Program-made: the position numbers and the translations under genes
Shown here: piece after piece, positions 34,738 through 44,212 of the stretch
Position numbering within the stretch: position 1 is the first letter of the stretch
Layout of the letters: each line of letters begins with the position of its first letter
The notes under the pieces: model-generated
What the model was told of the DNA's origin: nothing
The model's input: only the letters and a program-made list of their open reading frames with translations
Database searches by the model: none
From: Bacilli bacterium
GTDB lineage: Bacteria > Bacillota_I > Bacilli_A > RF39 > UBA660
Length of the DNA stretch: 64,000 bases
NCBI GenBank assembly: GCA_017544525.1
Contig: JAFYEA010000027.1
Coordinates: 3,521 to 67,520, forward strand
Reading direction: 5' to 3'

Positions 34738-36188
34738 TATTTAACCTCCTTTGCTATTTGATTCTTATAATTCATAGTACCCTCTAAACTATAAGCTATA
34801 TTAAGTACATTTTCATCATCCTTAACTTTACCAGTTATATTTACCCCTACAGGCAACTTATCAATAAATCCATTTGGTATTGTTATACTTGGATATCCTC
34901 CATAGTTACCTATTTGTAGCAATTCATCAAGAACACTAGTATCATCACTTAACATATTTTTATCATTATCTAAATATTTAGCAGGTCCTACTCCAACTGG
35001 AGCAATCATAGCATCATACTCTTCAAATAAAGAGTTCATTTTATCTACTATCATTCTTCTAACTCTTTTAGCATTTAAGAAGTATTTTTCTTGATTTTCA
35101 CTTTGTAATACATAAGACCCTATTACAAATCTTCTTTTAATTAAAGGACTAAATCCATGAGTTCTATGGTCAGTCATCATTTCAAAAGGAGTTTCTCCTT
35201 TACCTCTAGGCCCAAATGCTATACCGGTTAAGTTAGACATATTACTTGTTGCTTCAGCACAAGAAATAACCACATATACACTAGGAAGTGCATTAAGAAG
35301 TGTTTTATCTATGCTTACTCCCTCAACACTCATACCAAGACTTTCACATTTCTTGATTGTTTCTTTAAAGTTATCTAAATGACTAACCAATTCTTTATTT
35401 GGTTTTTTATAATTTTCTATATCGCATACTTCTTTAATATAGAATAGCTTTTTACCTTTAACTTTACCATCTAGTGATTTTAATAGATGCATATTACTTG
35501 AATCCCAAGAAGTCATATCTTTATTATCTTTACCCTTCATAGCATCTACTACTATTGCAGCATCTTCTACACTTCTTGTTAAAACTCCAACTGTATCAAG
35601 TGAACTGGCAAATTGATACATTCCAAATCTAGATATCATTCCATATGTTGGTTTATATCCAACTATTCCACAGTAAGCAGCAGGTTTTCTAACAGAATCT
35701 CCTGTATCACTACCTAATGCATATGGATATACTCCCATGGCAACACTAGCAGCACTTCCAGAACTACTTCCAGCACACATTCTATCATAATCCCAAGGAT
35801 TATGAACTACTCCTGTATGACCTGTTGTACCAGTACCACCCATTCCAAGTTCATCAAGAACAGTTTTTGCTACCCCTACTGCTCCATGTTTAGTTAAGTT
35901 AGCTACACATGTTGCTGTATATATCGGAATATAATCATTTAATGTATTAGAACTACCTGTTGATAATATCCCTTTAGTAGCAAAAATATCTTTTATACCA
36001 TATGGTATTCCAGATAATAAATCATCTGTTACTTTTTCGCCTTTTGCTTCATCTATAATAGTAACAAAAGAATTTGTTTTTTCTTGAATACTATGGCAAG
36101 CATCAATAGATTTTTTAACTAATTCATCACTTGTTAATTCTTTATTAATTAACTTTTCATGCAATGACTTAATACCATCTTCTATCAT
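34737..36188 (-). CDS. gatA: Asp/Glu-tRNA amidotransferase subunit A
   Basis: 483 residues, amidase signature family. Catalytic triad parts: GIKDIF (Lys), and the Gly/Ser-rich stretch GSSSGSAASVAMG with cis-Ser and nucleophilic Ser near SDTGDSVRKPAAYCG. It releases ammonia from glutamine for transamidation. Stop/start overlaps with gatC and gatB (TAATG). Confidence 0.96.
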   Translation of the reverse strand: MIEDGIKSLHEKLINKELTSDELVKKSIDACHSIQEKTNSFVTIIDEAKGEKVTDDLLSGIPYGIKDIFATKGILSTGSSNTLNDYIPIYTATCVANLTKHGAVGVAKTVLDELGMGGTGTTGHTGVVHNPWDYDRMCAGSSSGSAASVAMGVYPYALGSDTGDSVRKPAAYCGIVGYKPTYGMISRFGMYQFASSLDTVGVLTRSVEDAAIVVDAMKGKDNKDMTSWDSSNMHLLKSLDGKVKGKKLFYIKEVCDIENYKKPNKELVSHLDNFKETIKKCESLGMSVEGVSIDKTLLNALPSVYVVISCAEATSNMSNLTGIAFGPRGKGETPFEMMTDHRTHGFSPLIKRRFVIGSYVLQSENQEKYFLNAKRVRRMIVDKMNSLFEEYDAMIAPVGVGPAKYLDNDKNMLSDDTSVLDELLQIGNYGGYPSITIPNGFIDKLPVGVNITGKVKDDENVLNIAYSLEGTMNYKNQIAKEVK

Positions 36189-36487
36189 TATCCCACCACC
36201 TTTGGAACTTCTACTTCTCTACCTTCAACTACATCACAGTTGCTAAGCAAGTCATCAATATCAATTTTTTCTCCAACTTCGTCATCACTTCTTAAATCAT
36301 CTACATACATTTCAAAAGGATAACTAAGTGGTTCTATATCTTTAATATTAGGTATTTCATTAATTAAATCCATATTTTTTTCAATAGTATCAAATTCATC
36401 TTGAATCATTTTTCTTTCTTCTTCTGTTAATCCAATAAGTAAGTCACTTGCATACTTATCTATTTTTTCTTTGGTGAAATTACTCAT
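36188..36487 (-). CDS. gatC: Asp/Glu-tRNA amidotransferase subunit C
   Basis: 99 residues, normal GatC length. Helical N-terminus (LIGLTEEERKMIQDEFDTIEKNMDLINEI cut here as LIGLTEEERKMIQ...DEFDTIEKN) and a PLSYPFEM..DDLRSDDE segment typical of the belt around GatA. AAAGGAGG precedes ATG, 2 nt after aspS. Confidence 0.94.
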   Translation of the reverse strand: MSNFTKEKIDKYASDLLIGLTEEERKMIQDEFDTIEKNMDLINEIPNIKDIEPLSYPFEMYVDDLRSDDEVGEKIDIDDLLSNCDVVEGREVEVPKVVG

Positions 36488-36489
36488 TT

Positions 36490-38235
36490 TTATTCCTCCT
36501 TTATTACTATACCTAATTCATCTAATTGATTTTTATCAAGTGTACTAGGACTTCCCATCATATAATCTATACCACTAGCACTAGCTGGAAATGCTTGAAC
36601 TTCTCTTAAGTTATCTTCATCTTTAATAATCATGAGAATTCTATCTATTCCAATAGCCATTCCTCCATGAGGAGGTGCCCCATATTTATAGGCAGTAAAT
36701 AAACTTTGAAATCTCTTTTCTACTTCTTCACGAGAATATCCTACTACCTCAAAACCTTTAGCTAAAGAATCTAAATTACTATTTCTAATAGCGCCACTAG
36801 ACATTTCATTACCATTACATACAAAGTCATATTGATATGCAAGGACATCTTCAATGTTATCTTTTGTATATTCAACATCTTTCTTTGGTAAGCTAAATGG
36901 GTTATGACAAAACTCATATTTTCTTAACTTATCATCATATTCAAACATAGGAAAATCTTTTATAATACACATTTCAATCTTATTAGAATCAATTAAATCT
37001 AATTTTTTACCCAATTCAGTTCTTATTAATCCAGCAAATTTACAAGCAACTTTATGACTCTTATTTGCTATAAAGAATACAACTGAATTCTTTTTCATTC
37101 CTAATAGTTTTATTATACTATTTCTTTCTTCTTCTGTTAAGAACTTATCTATTGGACCTTTAAAACTTCCATCTTCCATAAGTGTTAAATAACCAATTCC
37201 AGGCATTCCTATACTACTGGCATAATCGACCACTTCATTAAACCAAGAGTTTGGTTTATCTCCTATATTATCTACATTAATTGCTTTAACAGTCGAATTC
37301 TTAAATGGTCCAAATGTAGTGTTTTTTAACACTTCACTAACATCTTCAATTACTAATGGGTTTCTTAAATCAGGTTTATCAGTTCCATATTTATCCATAC
37401 TTTCTTTATATGTTAATCTTCTAAACGGTATTTTAGATACTTCTTTATCACTATATTTAGAAAATACATCATAAAATACTTCTTCACCTAACTTTAATAC
37501 TTCTTCTTCAGTAATAAAGTTCATTTCAAAATCTAATTGATAGAATTCTAAAGTTCTATCACTTCTAGCATCTTCATCTCTGAAACAAGGCGCAATTTGA
37601 AAATATTTATCAATTCCACCTACCATTAATAATTCTTTATATATTTGTGGTGCTTGAGGTAATGCATAAAACTTGCCCTTCATTCTTCTTGATGGAACAA
37701 CAAAATCTCTTGCCCCTTCTGGAGAAGACGCTGTTAATATTGGCGTTTGTACCTCAACAAACTTTTTATCATACATTTTATTTCTTAAAAAATGTAATAG
37801 TTCACTTCTAAGTAAAACAATGTCTTTTACTTTTTCATTTCTCATATCTAAATATCTATATTTAAGCCTTACATCTTCCGAAACTTTTTTACTAGATATT
37901 ATTTCAAAAGGTAATTCATGAAGAGAACTTCCTAATACTTCTAATTTATCAACTAACAATTCAACTTCTCCTGTTTTAATTTTTTCATTGTATGTGTCTT
38001 CACTTCTTTTTCTAATTTTACCTTTTAATCTTACTACAGATTCACGAGCTAATCCTTTAAACATATCATCATCATTTGATACAGTTTGAAGTACTCCTGT
38101 AGTATCTCTTAAATCTAAAAATAATACTCCACCATGATCTCTAATATTCTGTATCCATCCACTAACAACAATTTCTTCACCTATAAAGTCTTTTGTAATA
38201 TCTTCAATCATAGTGGAATGATACATATTTTTCAT
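36490..38235 (-). CDS. aspS: Aspartate-tRNA ligase
   Basis: 581 residues, bacterial-type length with GAD insertion. OB-fold anticodon domain (VSGWIQNIRDHGGVLFLDLRD), motif 2 FRDEDARSDR, flipping loop QIYKELLMVGG, motif 3 GGMAIGIDRIL. Lies between asnS and gatC under the same T-box transcript. Whether it also charges tRNA-Asn cannot be judged here. TGGAGGT precedes ATG. Confidence 0.96.
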   Translation of the reverse strand: MKNMYHSTMIEDITKDFIGEEIVVSGWIQNIRDHGGVLFLDLRDTTGVLQTVSNDDDMFKGLARESVVRLKGKIRKRSEDTYNEKIKTGEVELLVDKLEVLGSSLHELPFEIISSKKVSEDVRLKYRYLDMRNEKVKDIVLLRSELLHFLRNKMYDKKFVEVQTPILTASSPEGARDFVVPSRRMKGKFYALPQAPQIYKELLMVGGIDKYFQIAPCFRDEDARSDRTLEFYQLDFEMNFITEEEVLKLGEEVFYDVFSKYSDKEVSKIPFRRLTYKESMDKYGTDKPDLRNPLVIEDVSEVLKNTTFGPFKNSTVKAINVDNIGDKPNSWFNEVVDYASSIGMPGIGYLTLMEDGSFKGPIDKFLTEEERNSIIKLLGMKKNSVVFFIANKSHKVACKFAGLIRTELGKKLDLIDSNKIEMCIIKDFPMFEYDDKLRKYEFCHNPFSLPKKDVEYTKDNIEDVLAYQYDFVCNGNEMSSGAIRNSNLDSLAKGFEVVGYSREEVEKRFQSLFTAYKYGAPPHGGMAIGIDRILMIIKDEDNLREVQAFPASASGIDYMMGSPSTLDKNQLDELGIVIKEE

Positions 38236-38255
38236 TTTTATACCTCCACTATTAA

Positions 38256-39635
38256 TTAATAATCACAATTATTTGGTGTTCTTGGATATGGTATAACATC
38301 TCTAATATTTTCAATTCCAGTTAAGTACATAATTAGTCTTTCAAACCCTAAACCAAAACCAGAGTGATAACATCCACCAAATCTTCGTAGATTTGTATAC
38401 CAATCCATTTCTTCATAATTAATATTTAATTCTTTCATTCTATTAATTAATCTATCATAGTCATCTTCTCTTTGACTACCGCCCATTAGTTCACCAGCAC
38501 CTGGGACTTCTAGATCAACAGCCGCTACTGTTTCATTATCATCATTTAATTTCATATAATATGCTTTAATATCTTTTGGCCAATTAGTTATAAATACTGG
38601 TCCATTAAAATGTTCTGTAATATATTTTTCATGTTCTTTAGCAATATCTTCTCCATATTCAGGTTTAAATTCAAAATCAACATTAGCATTTTTTAATAAT
38701 GTTATCGCATCATGATGAGTTATTTTAGCAAACTTACTATTTAATACTTTATTTAATTTATCAATTATTCCCTTTTCAACAAATTTATCAAAGAATTCCA
38801 TTTCTAAAGGACACTTGTCCATTACATATTTAATAACAAATTTTAGCATTTCTTCTTCAATATCCATTAGTCCATTTAAATCACAAAATGCTATTTCTGG
38901 TTCAATCATCCAAAATTCATTCGCATGTGTTTTAGTATTAGAATTTTCAGTTCTAAGTGTTGGTCCAAATGTATATATCTTTTTATATGCTAATGCATAT
39001 GTTTCACCATGTAATTGGCCACTACCAGTAATATAAACTTTCTTACCAAATAAATCTTGCTTAAAATCAACATTTCCTTTCTCGTCCCTAGGGACGTTAT
39101 TTAAATCAAAAGTAGTCAATTTAAACATTTGATCTGATCCTTCACAGTCTGCTCCAGTTATAATTGGACTGTGAAAATATATATAATTATGACTTTGAAA
39201 GTATTCATGAATACCCTGAGCTGCTACGCTTCTAACTCTAAATACTGCATTAAATAAATTAGTTCTAGGTCTTAAGTATGCTACTTCTCTTAAGAATTCT
39301 CTAGTATGTCTTTTTGGTTGAATCGGATAATCTTCCGGACTATCTCCTAATACTTCAACACTAGATACTTTCATTTCGTGAGTTTGTCCACTACCTTCAC
39401 TCTTAACTATTTTACCTTGAACTCTAATAGAAGAACCTACTCTAATTTTACTAATCTTATCAAAGTCTTTTAAATCTTTATCATATACTAATTGAAGTGA
39501 ACCAAAATAAGTCCCATCATTAAAATCAATAAAGCCAAAATTAGATTGATTTCTATTATTTCTAACCCATCCTTCTAATTCCACTTCTTTTCCTTCATAT
39601 TTTTTAATACTTTCAAATAAATCTTTTACATCCAT
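38256..39635 (-). CDS. asnS: Asparagine-tRNA ligase
   Basis: 459 residues. OB-fold anticodon domain (ELEGWVRNNRNQSNFGFI), class IIb core with TGSGQLHGETYA, FRTENSNTK-type motif 2 (TLRTENSNTKTHANEFWM cut to 18), and motif 3 GFGLGFERLIMYLTG. First gene of the operon and preceded by a T-box with an Asn specifier codon, which agrees with the enzyme. AAGGAAGAG precedes ATG. Confidence 0.96.
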   Translation of the reverse strand: MDVKDLFESIKKYEGKEVELEGWVRNNRNQSNFGFIDFNDGTYFGSLQLVYDKDLKDFDKISKIRVGSSIRVQGKIVKSEGSGQTHEMKVSSVEVLGDSPEDYPIQPKRHTREFLREVAYLRPRTNLFNAVFRVRSVAAQGIHEYFQSHNYIYFHSPIITGADCEGSDQMFKLTTFDLNNVPRDEKGNVDFKQDLFGKKVYITGSGQLHGETYALAYKKIYTFGPTLRTENSNTKTHANEFWMIEPEIAFCDLNGLMDIEEEMLKFVIKYVMDKCPLEMEFFDKFVEKGIIDKLNKVLNSKFAKITHHDAITLLKNANVDFEFKPEYGEDIAKEHEKYITEHFNGPVFITNWPKDIKAYYMKLNDDNETVAAVDLEVPGAGELMGGSQREDDYDRLINRMKELNINYEEMDWYTNLRRFGGCYHSGFGLGFERLIMYLTGIENIRDVIPYPRTPNNCDY

Positions 39636-39647
39636 TTTTATCTCTTC

Positions 39648-39866
39648 CTTTCAAAAAACAAAAAAGGAATGGCACAAGGAGTCATAAAGACGGTACCATC
39701 CCTTTAATTAACTTAATTTTTATAACGGTTTAACCCGTAAATACTTACTATTATTTCAGTATTTCTCTCTATGGTGTTATTCGCATATATAGTTTATTAG
39801 TTTTCACCAACCACTAACTCTCTTTAAAACATTTATATGTTACTTCTCCACATCAGCGATTTACAT
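39648..39866 (-). promoter_or_regulatory. T-box riboswitch (Asn) for asnS-aspS-gatCAB
   Basis: Minus strand: stem I with AGAGAGTTAGTGG and TTGGTGAAAACTAAT; specifier AAC (Asn) at 39776-39778 in GAATAACACC; T-box AAAGGGATGGTACCG; 13-bp terminator AAAGGGATGGTAC/GTGCCATTCCTTT followed by TTTTGTTTTTT. Low charged tRNA-Asn should turn on all five genes. Confidence 0.93.
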
Positions 39867-39870
39867 AGTA

Positions 39871-39899
39871 ATTATACTTATTAGATTAATTATTGTCAA
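39871..39899 (-). promoter_or_regulatory. Promoter of the asnS operon
   Basis: TTGACA (39894-39899), 17-bp spacer, TATAAT (39871-39876), a perfect sigma-A consensus that overlaps the 3' end of the upstream gene. Confidence 0.9.
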
Positions 39900-40290
39900 T
39901 GATATTAGACTTTTCTAATCTAGGAACTATAGGTTTTAAAGCTACTATAAATCCATCAATAGCTGCTTCATAATCTTTATCCATATAATAATCTAAAGTT
40001 GTTTTTACTACGCGTGATATTTTATCTATATCACTTGTAGTAAATAATATTCCATCTTTAAAATATGCTTTTGGATCTTGTTTATAATTAATATCTATAA
40101 ATCTTTCAAATTCTTCTTTAGAACTAATTTCAATAGTTGGAGCCCAGCCTTTATATATCATCATACATTCATTGTCTGGAATTCCATTAATTGAATAATT
40201 ATAAATACTTGAACTTAGATTAATTGGCCATTCTACATTATATTGAATGTAATCTTGCCTTATTTTTCTTAAAAAACTAATACCATCCAT
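39886..40290 (-). CDS. Hypothetical 134-residue protein
   Basis: Start ATG 40290 behind GGAGGTTTTT; the longer frame starts within that site. Soluble, alpha/beta (MDGISFLRKIRQDYIQYN, PTIEISSKEEFERFID, GILFTTSDIDKISRVVKTTLDYY). Downstream of hisS and the 104-residue gene in one run. No family recognised. The strong asnS promoter overlaps its last codons. Confidence 0.65.
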   Translation of the reverse strand: MDGISFLRKIRQDYIQYNVEWPINLSSSIYNYSINGIPDNECMMIYKGWAPTIEISSKEEFERFIDINYKQDPKAYFKDGILFTTSDIDKISRVVKTTLDYYMDKDYEAAIDGFIVALKPIVPRLEKSNIIDNN

Positions 40291-40301
40291 AAAAACCTCC
40301 A

Positions 40302-40616
40302 TTATTTTGTAATATTTAATCTACTAAATATACCAATTAAACCATTAATCTTTTCCTCTTTAGGTGTATATCCATAAGTAGAATTGTATATATCTATTAT
40401 TGTATCTAAATCATATACATCACATATTTTAACCGTATCTTTGTTGTAATATGCTTGCGTATTATAATCTCTTGTTGATGTTATATTTAATACGTTGTCA
40501 TAAATCCATAAAGTTACACTTGGTGTTTGTAATGTCATTTCAACAAAAGTACTACTAGCTAAGTACACATCTGTTTTATCATCTAATGCTTTCTTTAAAA
40601 TATCTATTACATTCAT
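40302..40616 (-). CDS. Hypothetical 104-residue protein
   Basis: ATG 40616 follows GGAAGTG; an in-frame GTG 15 nt upstream lies in the ribosome site. The protein starts MNVIDILKKALDDKTDVYLASSTF (read in two parts) and contains beta-rich VTLWIYDNVLNIT and ICDVYDLDTIIDIYN. Co-transcribed with hisS (21 nt gap). No family recognised. Confidence 0.6.
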   Translation of the reverse strand: MNVIDILKKALDDKTDVYLASSTFVEMTLQTPSVTLWIYDNVLNITSTRDYNTQAYYNKDTVKICDVYDLDTIIDIYNSTYGYTPKEEKINGLIGIFSRLNITK

Positions 40617-40637
40617 TTTATACACTTCCACTTCTAG

Positions 40638-41960
40638 TTATATTTTAAGATCTTTTAATTCTTCTTTTTTTATTTCTCTTTGACTACCATCAGACATATC
40701 TTTTAATGTCACAACATTTTTATTTATTTCGTCTTCGCCAATTATTATAGCATATTTATTATTCATTTTACGAGCATAATTCAATTTTTGTTTAAATCCT
40801 TTATCTAAATAACAAATATTAACATTGTATTTTTCTTTTAATATATTATTTACTTCATAAACATATTCATAATTATCACACATAGGTAAAATAATTATAT
40901 CTGAAGAACTAGTATCATTTACTTTTATTATTCCTGACTCTATTAATTGATAAAAAAGTCTAGTCAAACCAATAGATATTCCTACTCCAGGTAATTTCTT
41001 ATCAGTATAATATTCCGCTAAGTTTTCATATCTTCCTCCAGAACATATACTTCCTATACTAGGATAATCAACCAAATTAGTTTCATATACCGTACCAGTA
41101 TAATAATCAAGTCCTCTAGCTATTGTTAAATCAACTCTATAATTCTTACGAGGAATCCCTCTTGCTTTTAAATCTTTTAACACCTCTTCTAATTCTTCTA
41201 TTCCTTCATTTAATAATATATTCTCTTCCTTAGTTTTTGGATATTCATTTTTTAAATAATCTAATGATTCTGTCATATCAGGGTTATTTAGTCTTCTGTT
41301 CATTAGATTAAATATTTCAAACATTTGAATTTCTGATAATCCAATCTTAGTTAACTCTTCTCTAACTTCTTTCTCACTAATCTTTTCCATTTTATCAATA
41401 ATTCTAAGTACATCAGAAGCTTTATCACTAATACCTAATCTACCAAAAAAACCATTTAAGATTTTTCTATTATTCAATCTAACTACAAAATCACCTATAT
41501 TTATTTTTTTAAATATATCATATATAACATTAATAATTTCAGAGTCATATTTTAAAGATAAAACTTCGTCCCCTATTATATCTATATCACATTGATAGAA
41601 CTCTCTAAATCTTCCTTTTTGAGGTCTTTCACCACGAAATACTTTACCAACTTGATATCTTTTAAAAGGGAAAACCAATTCATTATATCTTCTAGCCACA
41701 TATTTAGCTAAAGGAACAGTAAGGTCAAATCTTAAAGACAAATCATTATCTCCCTTATTAAATCTATATATTTGTTTTTCAGTTTCTCCTCCTGCTTTAG
41801 CAAGTAACACTTCAGAATATTCAATTACTGGAGTATCTAGTGGATAAAACCCATAACTTTTATAAGTATCTATAATAATACTTTTAATCCTATCAAATTC
41901 AACTTGTTCATTAGGATATAGTTCCATAAAACCAGGTAATGTTTTTGGTTCAGTTTTCAT
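40638..41960 (-). CDS. hisS: Histidine-tRNA ligase
   Basis: 440 residues from ATG 41960 (AAAGGATGATAAAA upstream). Class II motifs: FDLTVPLAKYVA (motif 2 region FKRYQVGKVFRGERPQKGRF), ARGLDYYTGTVYE (HisA signature), SGGRYENL, and motif 3 GVGISIGLTRL. C-terminal anticodon domain ends IIIGEDEINKNVVTLKDM. Expression appears controlled by a His-rich leader peptide attenuator directly upstream. Confidence 0.97.
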   Translation of the reverse strand: MKTEPKTLPGFMELYPNEQVEFDRIKSIIIDTYKSYGFYPLDTPVIEYSEVLLAKAGGETEKQIYRFNKGDNDLSLRFDLTVPLAKYVARRYNELVFPFKRYQVGKVFRGERPQKGRFREFYQCDIDIIGDEVLSLKYDSEIINVIYDIFKKINIGDFVVRLNNRKILNGFFGRLGISDKASDVLRIIDKMEKISEKEVREELTKIGLSEIQMFEIFNLMNRRLNNPDMTESLDYLKNEYPKTKEENILLNEGIEELEEVLKDLKARGIPRKNYRVDLTIARGLDYYTGTVYETNLVDYPSIGSICSGGRYENLAEYYTDKKLPGVGISIGLTRLFYQLIESGIIKVNDTSSSDIIILPMCDNYEYVYEVNNILKEKYNVNICYLDKGFKQKLNYARKMNNKYAIIIGEDEINKNVVTLKDMSDGSQREIKKEELKDLKI

Positions 41961-42004
41961 TTTTATCATCCTTTCATATTATATTTTATCATTTTTTATT
42001 TACT

Positions 42005-42067
42005 ATTAAAATAAAAAGATTATATGAACATCATATAATCTTACTTTTATTAATTATATTTGATGTT
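42005..42067 (-). promoter_or_regulatory. hisS attenuator: terminator and competing antiterminator
   Basis: Terminator: 12-bp stem AAGATTATATGA/TCATATAATCTT (42031-42042 with 42016-42027), 3-nt loop, then TTTTTATTTT. Antiterminator: AACATC (42062-42067) plus ATATAAT (42053-42059) pair with ATTATAT (42033-42039) plus GATGTT (42027-42032), with a 2-nt bulge. The two structures share 42027-42039 and cannot coexist. The upstream arm begins 3 nt after the leader-peptide stop, where a terminating ribosome would cover it. Confidence 0.85.
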
Positions 42068-42069
42068 TA

Positions 42070-42147
42070 TTAATTTTTACATAACAAAGAAGGTTCATTA
42101 TTATGAACTTGATGATTATTATGATTATGATTCATTAATCTTATCAT
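42070..42147 (-). CDS. Histidine-rich leader peptide of hisS
   Basis: 25 codons from ATG 42147, preceded by AAGGGAATAAT. Residues 5-16 read MNHNHNNHQVHN: four His codons (7, 9, 12, 15) in a nine-residue span, all CAT. The stop (42070-42072) lies just before the antiterminator arm. Ribosome stalling on His codons when charged tRNA-His is scarce would leave that arm free and allow read-through into hisS. This is the logic of the enteric his leader, unusual in Bacillota where T-boxes dominate. Confidence 0.85.
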   Translation of the reverse strand: MIRLMNHNHNNHQVHNNEPSLLCKN

Positions 42148-42173
42148 ATTATTCCCTTCTTTCTTGGTTATTA

Positions 42174-42202
42174 ATAATACTATTTTTTATTATATTTGTC
42201 AA
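42174..42202 (-). promoter_or_regulatory. Promoter of the hisS leader
   Basis: TTGACA (42197-42202), 17-bp spacer, TATTAT (42174-42179), 27 nt before the leader-peptide start. Confidence 0.85.
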
Positions 42203-42209
42203 ATAACAA

Positions 42210-44156
42210 CTATTTACACATACTAATAAACTCTTCTTCACTAATAATTTTAACACCTAATTCTTTAGCTTTTTGGTTTTTAGTAGATGTGCTATTAACA
42301 TCATTATTTATTAAATAATTTACTTTATTAGATATCGAACTAATAACTCTTCCACCTAATGACTCAATATATTCAATCATACTATCTCTATTTTCAAAAT
42401 GATTAAGGGAACCAGTTATTACAAACACCATATCTTCTAATTTATTATTTGTGTTACTTACATCAGTAAACGTTACCTCTTTTAACAATTTATCGACTGA
42501 ATTGTTAAAATCCGAATTTTTAAATGTTTCACACCAAGTAGTCGCTATTATATCTCCAACTCCGTCAATATTACTTAATTCTTCAAATGTTATATTTCTT
42601 ACTTTATTTATATCATTTCCGCAATGCTTACATATTAATTTTGCCCTTGATAAACCTATTTCAGGAATACCTAATGCATATATAAAATTAGCAATCTTAA
42701 CTTTTCTTGATTTTTCTATACTATAAATCATATTTTCATATGACTTTGTACCAAAACCTTCATAATTTATTATTTTATCTTTATGTCTATCTAAATGATA
42801 TATATCACTATAATCCTCTAACATTCCCTCTTTAAATAGTACTGCTAGTATTTGTTCACTAATTCCATCTATATTCATAGCATTTCTACTAGTAAATAAA
42901 TCTAATTTCTTAATAAACTTAGCATGACAAAAATCATTTAAACAATATAAATATTTAACACCATTATTTTCAACTATACTTGTTTCATGATTACATACGG
43001 GACAATACTTAGGTATTTCTACATTATCAGTTTTTTCTATATCATTAGCTATTTGAGGAATAATCATATTAGCTTTAAATACTTCAATAGTATCTCCTAT
43101 ACCAAGTTTTAATCTACTCATAATGGATAAATTATGAACAGATGCTCTACTAACTATAGTTCCTTCTATTTCAATTGGTTCAAAAACTGCTACTGGATTA
43201 ATTAATCCTGTTCTTGATGCACTCCAATCAACACTTAATAATTTACTTTCAACAGTTTCATCTTTCCATTTAAATGCTATTGAATGTCTAGGATATTTAG
43301 CAGTCATTCCTAAAGATAAACCATATGCCATATCATCAAATGTTAATACAAGTCCGTCAGATGGTATATCATAATCTTTTATTTTATCTTTATACATTAA
43401 TACCATATCTCTCATATTATCTTTATTAACTTTAACTCTTTCAACACATTCAAATCCTAAAGATTCTAACCATTCAAATTGTTCTTCTTTAGAATTAGGC
43501 ATCTTATCACTAGAACTAATTAAAGCGAAAACAATACAATTAACATTTCTTTCAGCAGTAACTCTACTATCAAGTTGCCTAACAGACCCAGAGCATAAGT
43601 TTCTTGGATTTTTATATTGCATGTCATCTTCATTATCTTCATCATTCATTTTGTTAAAATCTGAATATTTAATAATTGCTTCTCCTCTTACCACTAATTC
43701 CCCTGTATACGGAATTGTAAAAGGAATATTTTTAAACTTTTTAACATTTTCTGTTACTACTTCACCAATTATTCCATTACCACGAGTTACACCTCTAACA
43801 AGTTTTCCTTCTTTATATGTTAAAACAATAGTAAGACCATCTAATTTCCAAGATAGTAATCCTTCTTTATCTCCAATAAACTCAGACAACTCATCTATAC
43901 TTTTAGTCTTAGCTAATGATAACATTGGACTACTATGTTCCACTTTTTCTAGTTGCTTAGACACTTCTGTTTCAACATTAACAGTTGGACTGTTAGAAAA
44001 AACTGTATTAGTTTCTTTTTCTAACTTTACTAATTCATCATATAATTTATCATATTCATAATCAGTCATAATAGGATCACTAAATTGATAATACATTTTA
44101 GATGCATAATTTAGTGTTTCTATTAATTCTTTCATTCTCTTAACTTTATCATCCAT
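42210..44156 (-). CDS. ligA: NAD-dependent DNA ligase LigA
   Basis: 648 residues from ATG 44156 (GAGGTGAATAAA upstream). Adenylation lysine K104 in SWKLDGLTIV, Ia domain SDPIMTDYEYD, OB fold, zinc finger CPVCNHETS...CLNDFCH, helix-hairpin-helix repeats and C-terminal BRCT domain (VFVITGSLNHFENRDSM). It seals nicks in replication and repair. Slightly shorter than the common 670 residues but complete in domains. Confidence 0.96.
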   Translation of the reverse strand: MDDKVKRMKELIETLNYASKMYYQFSDPIMTDYEYDKLYDELVKLEKETNTVFSNSPTVNVETEVSKQLEKVEHSSPMLSLAKTKSIDELSEFIGDKEGLLSWKLDGLTIVLTYKEGKLVRGVTRGNGIIGEVVTENVKKFKNIPFTIPYTGELVVRGEAIIKYSDFNKMNDEDNEDDMQYKNPRNLCSGSVRQLDSRVTAERNVNCIVFALISSSDKMPNSKEEQFEWLESLGFECVERVKVNKDNMRDMVLMYKDKIKDYDIPSDGLVLTFDDMAYGLSLGMTAKYPRHSIAFKWKDETVESKLLSVDWSASRTGLINPVAVFEPIEIEGTIVSRASVHNLSIMSRLKLGIGDTIEVFKANMIIPQIANDIEKTDNVEIPKYCPVCNHETSIVENNGVKYLYCLNDFCHAKFIKKLDLFTSRNAMNIDGISEQILAVLFKEGMLEDYSDIYHLDRHKDKIINYEGFGTKSYENMIYSIEKSRKVKIANFIYALGIPEIGLSRAKLICKHCGNDINKVRNITFEELSNIDGVGDIIATTWCETFKNSDFNNSVDKLLKEVTFTDVSNTNNKLEDMVFVITGSLNHFENRDSMIEYIESLGGRVISSISNKVNYLINNDVNSTSTKNQKAKELGVKIISEEEFISMCK

Positions 44157-44176
44157 TTTATTCACCTCAAATAAAA

Positions 44177-44199
44177 AGAATATGTTTTCCACATATTCT
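44177..44199 (-). terminator. Terminator between zinc-ribbon protein gene and ligA
   Basis: Stem AGAATATGT/ACATATTCT, 5-nt loop, TTTTTATTT on the minus strand, 20 nt before the ligA start. Confidence 0.8.
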
Positions 44200-44212
44200 A
44201 TTATATCAAATT

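Noticed and set aside
42090..42120. Hairpin GTTCAT/ATGAAC inside the His leader peptide gene
   Set aside because: It lacks a T run and sits within the codons; at most a pausing element. The terminator and antiterminator described explain the region without it.
42070..42147. His-rich peptide as a metal-binding protein
   Set aside because: Its position between a promoter and an attenuator directly before hisS, all-CAT codons and length of 25 fit a leader peptide; no metal gene is nearby.
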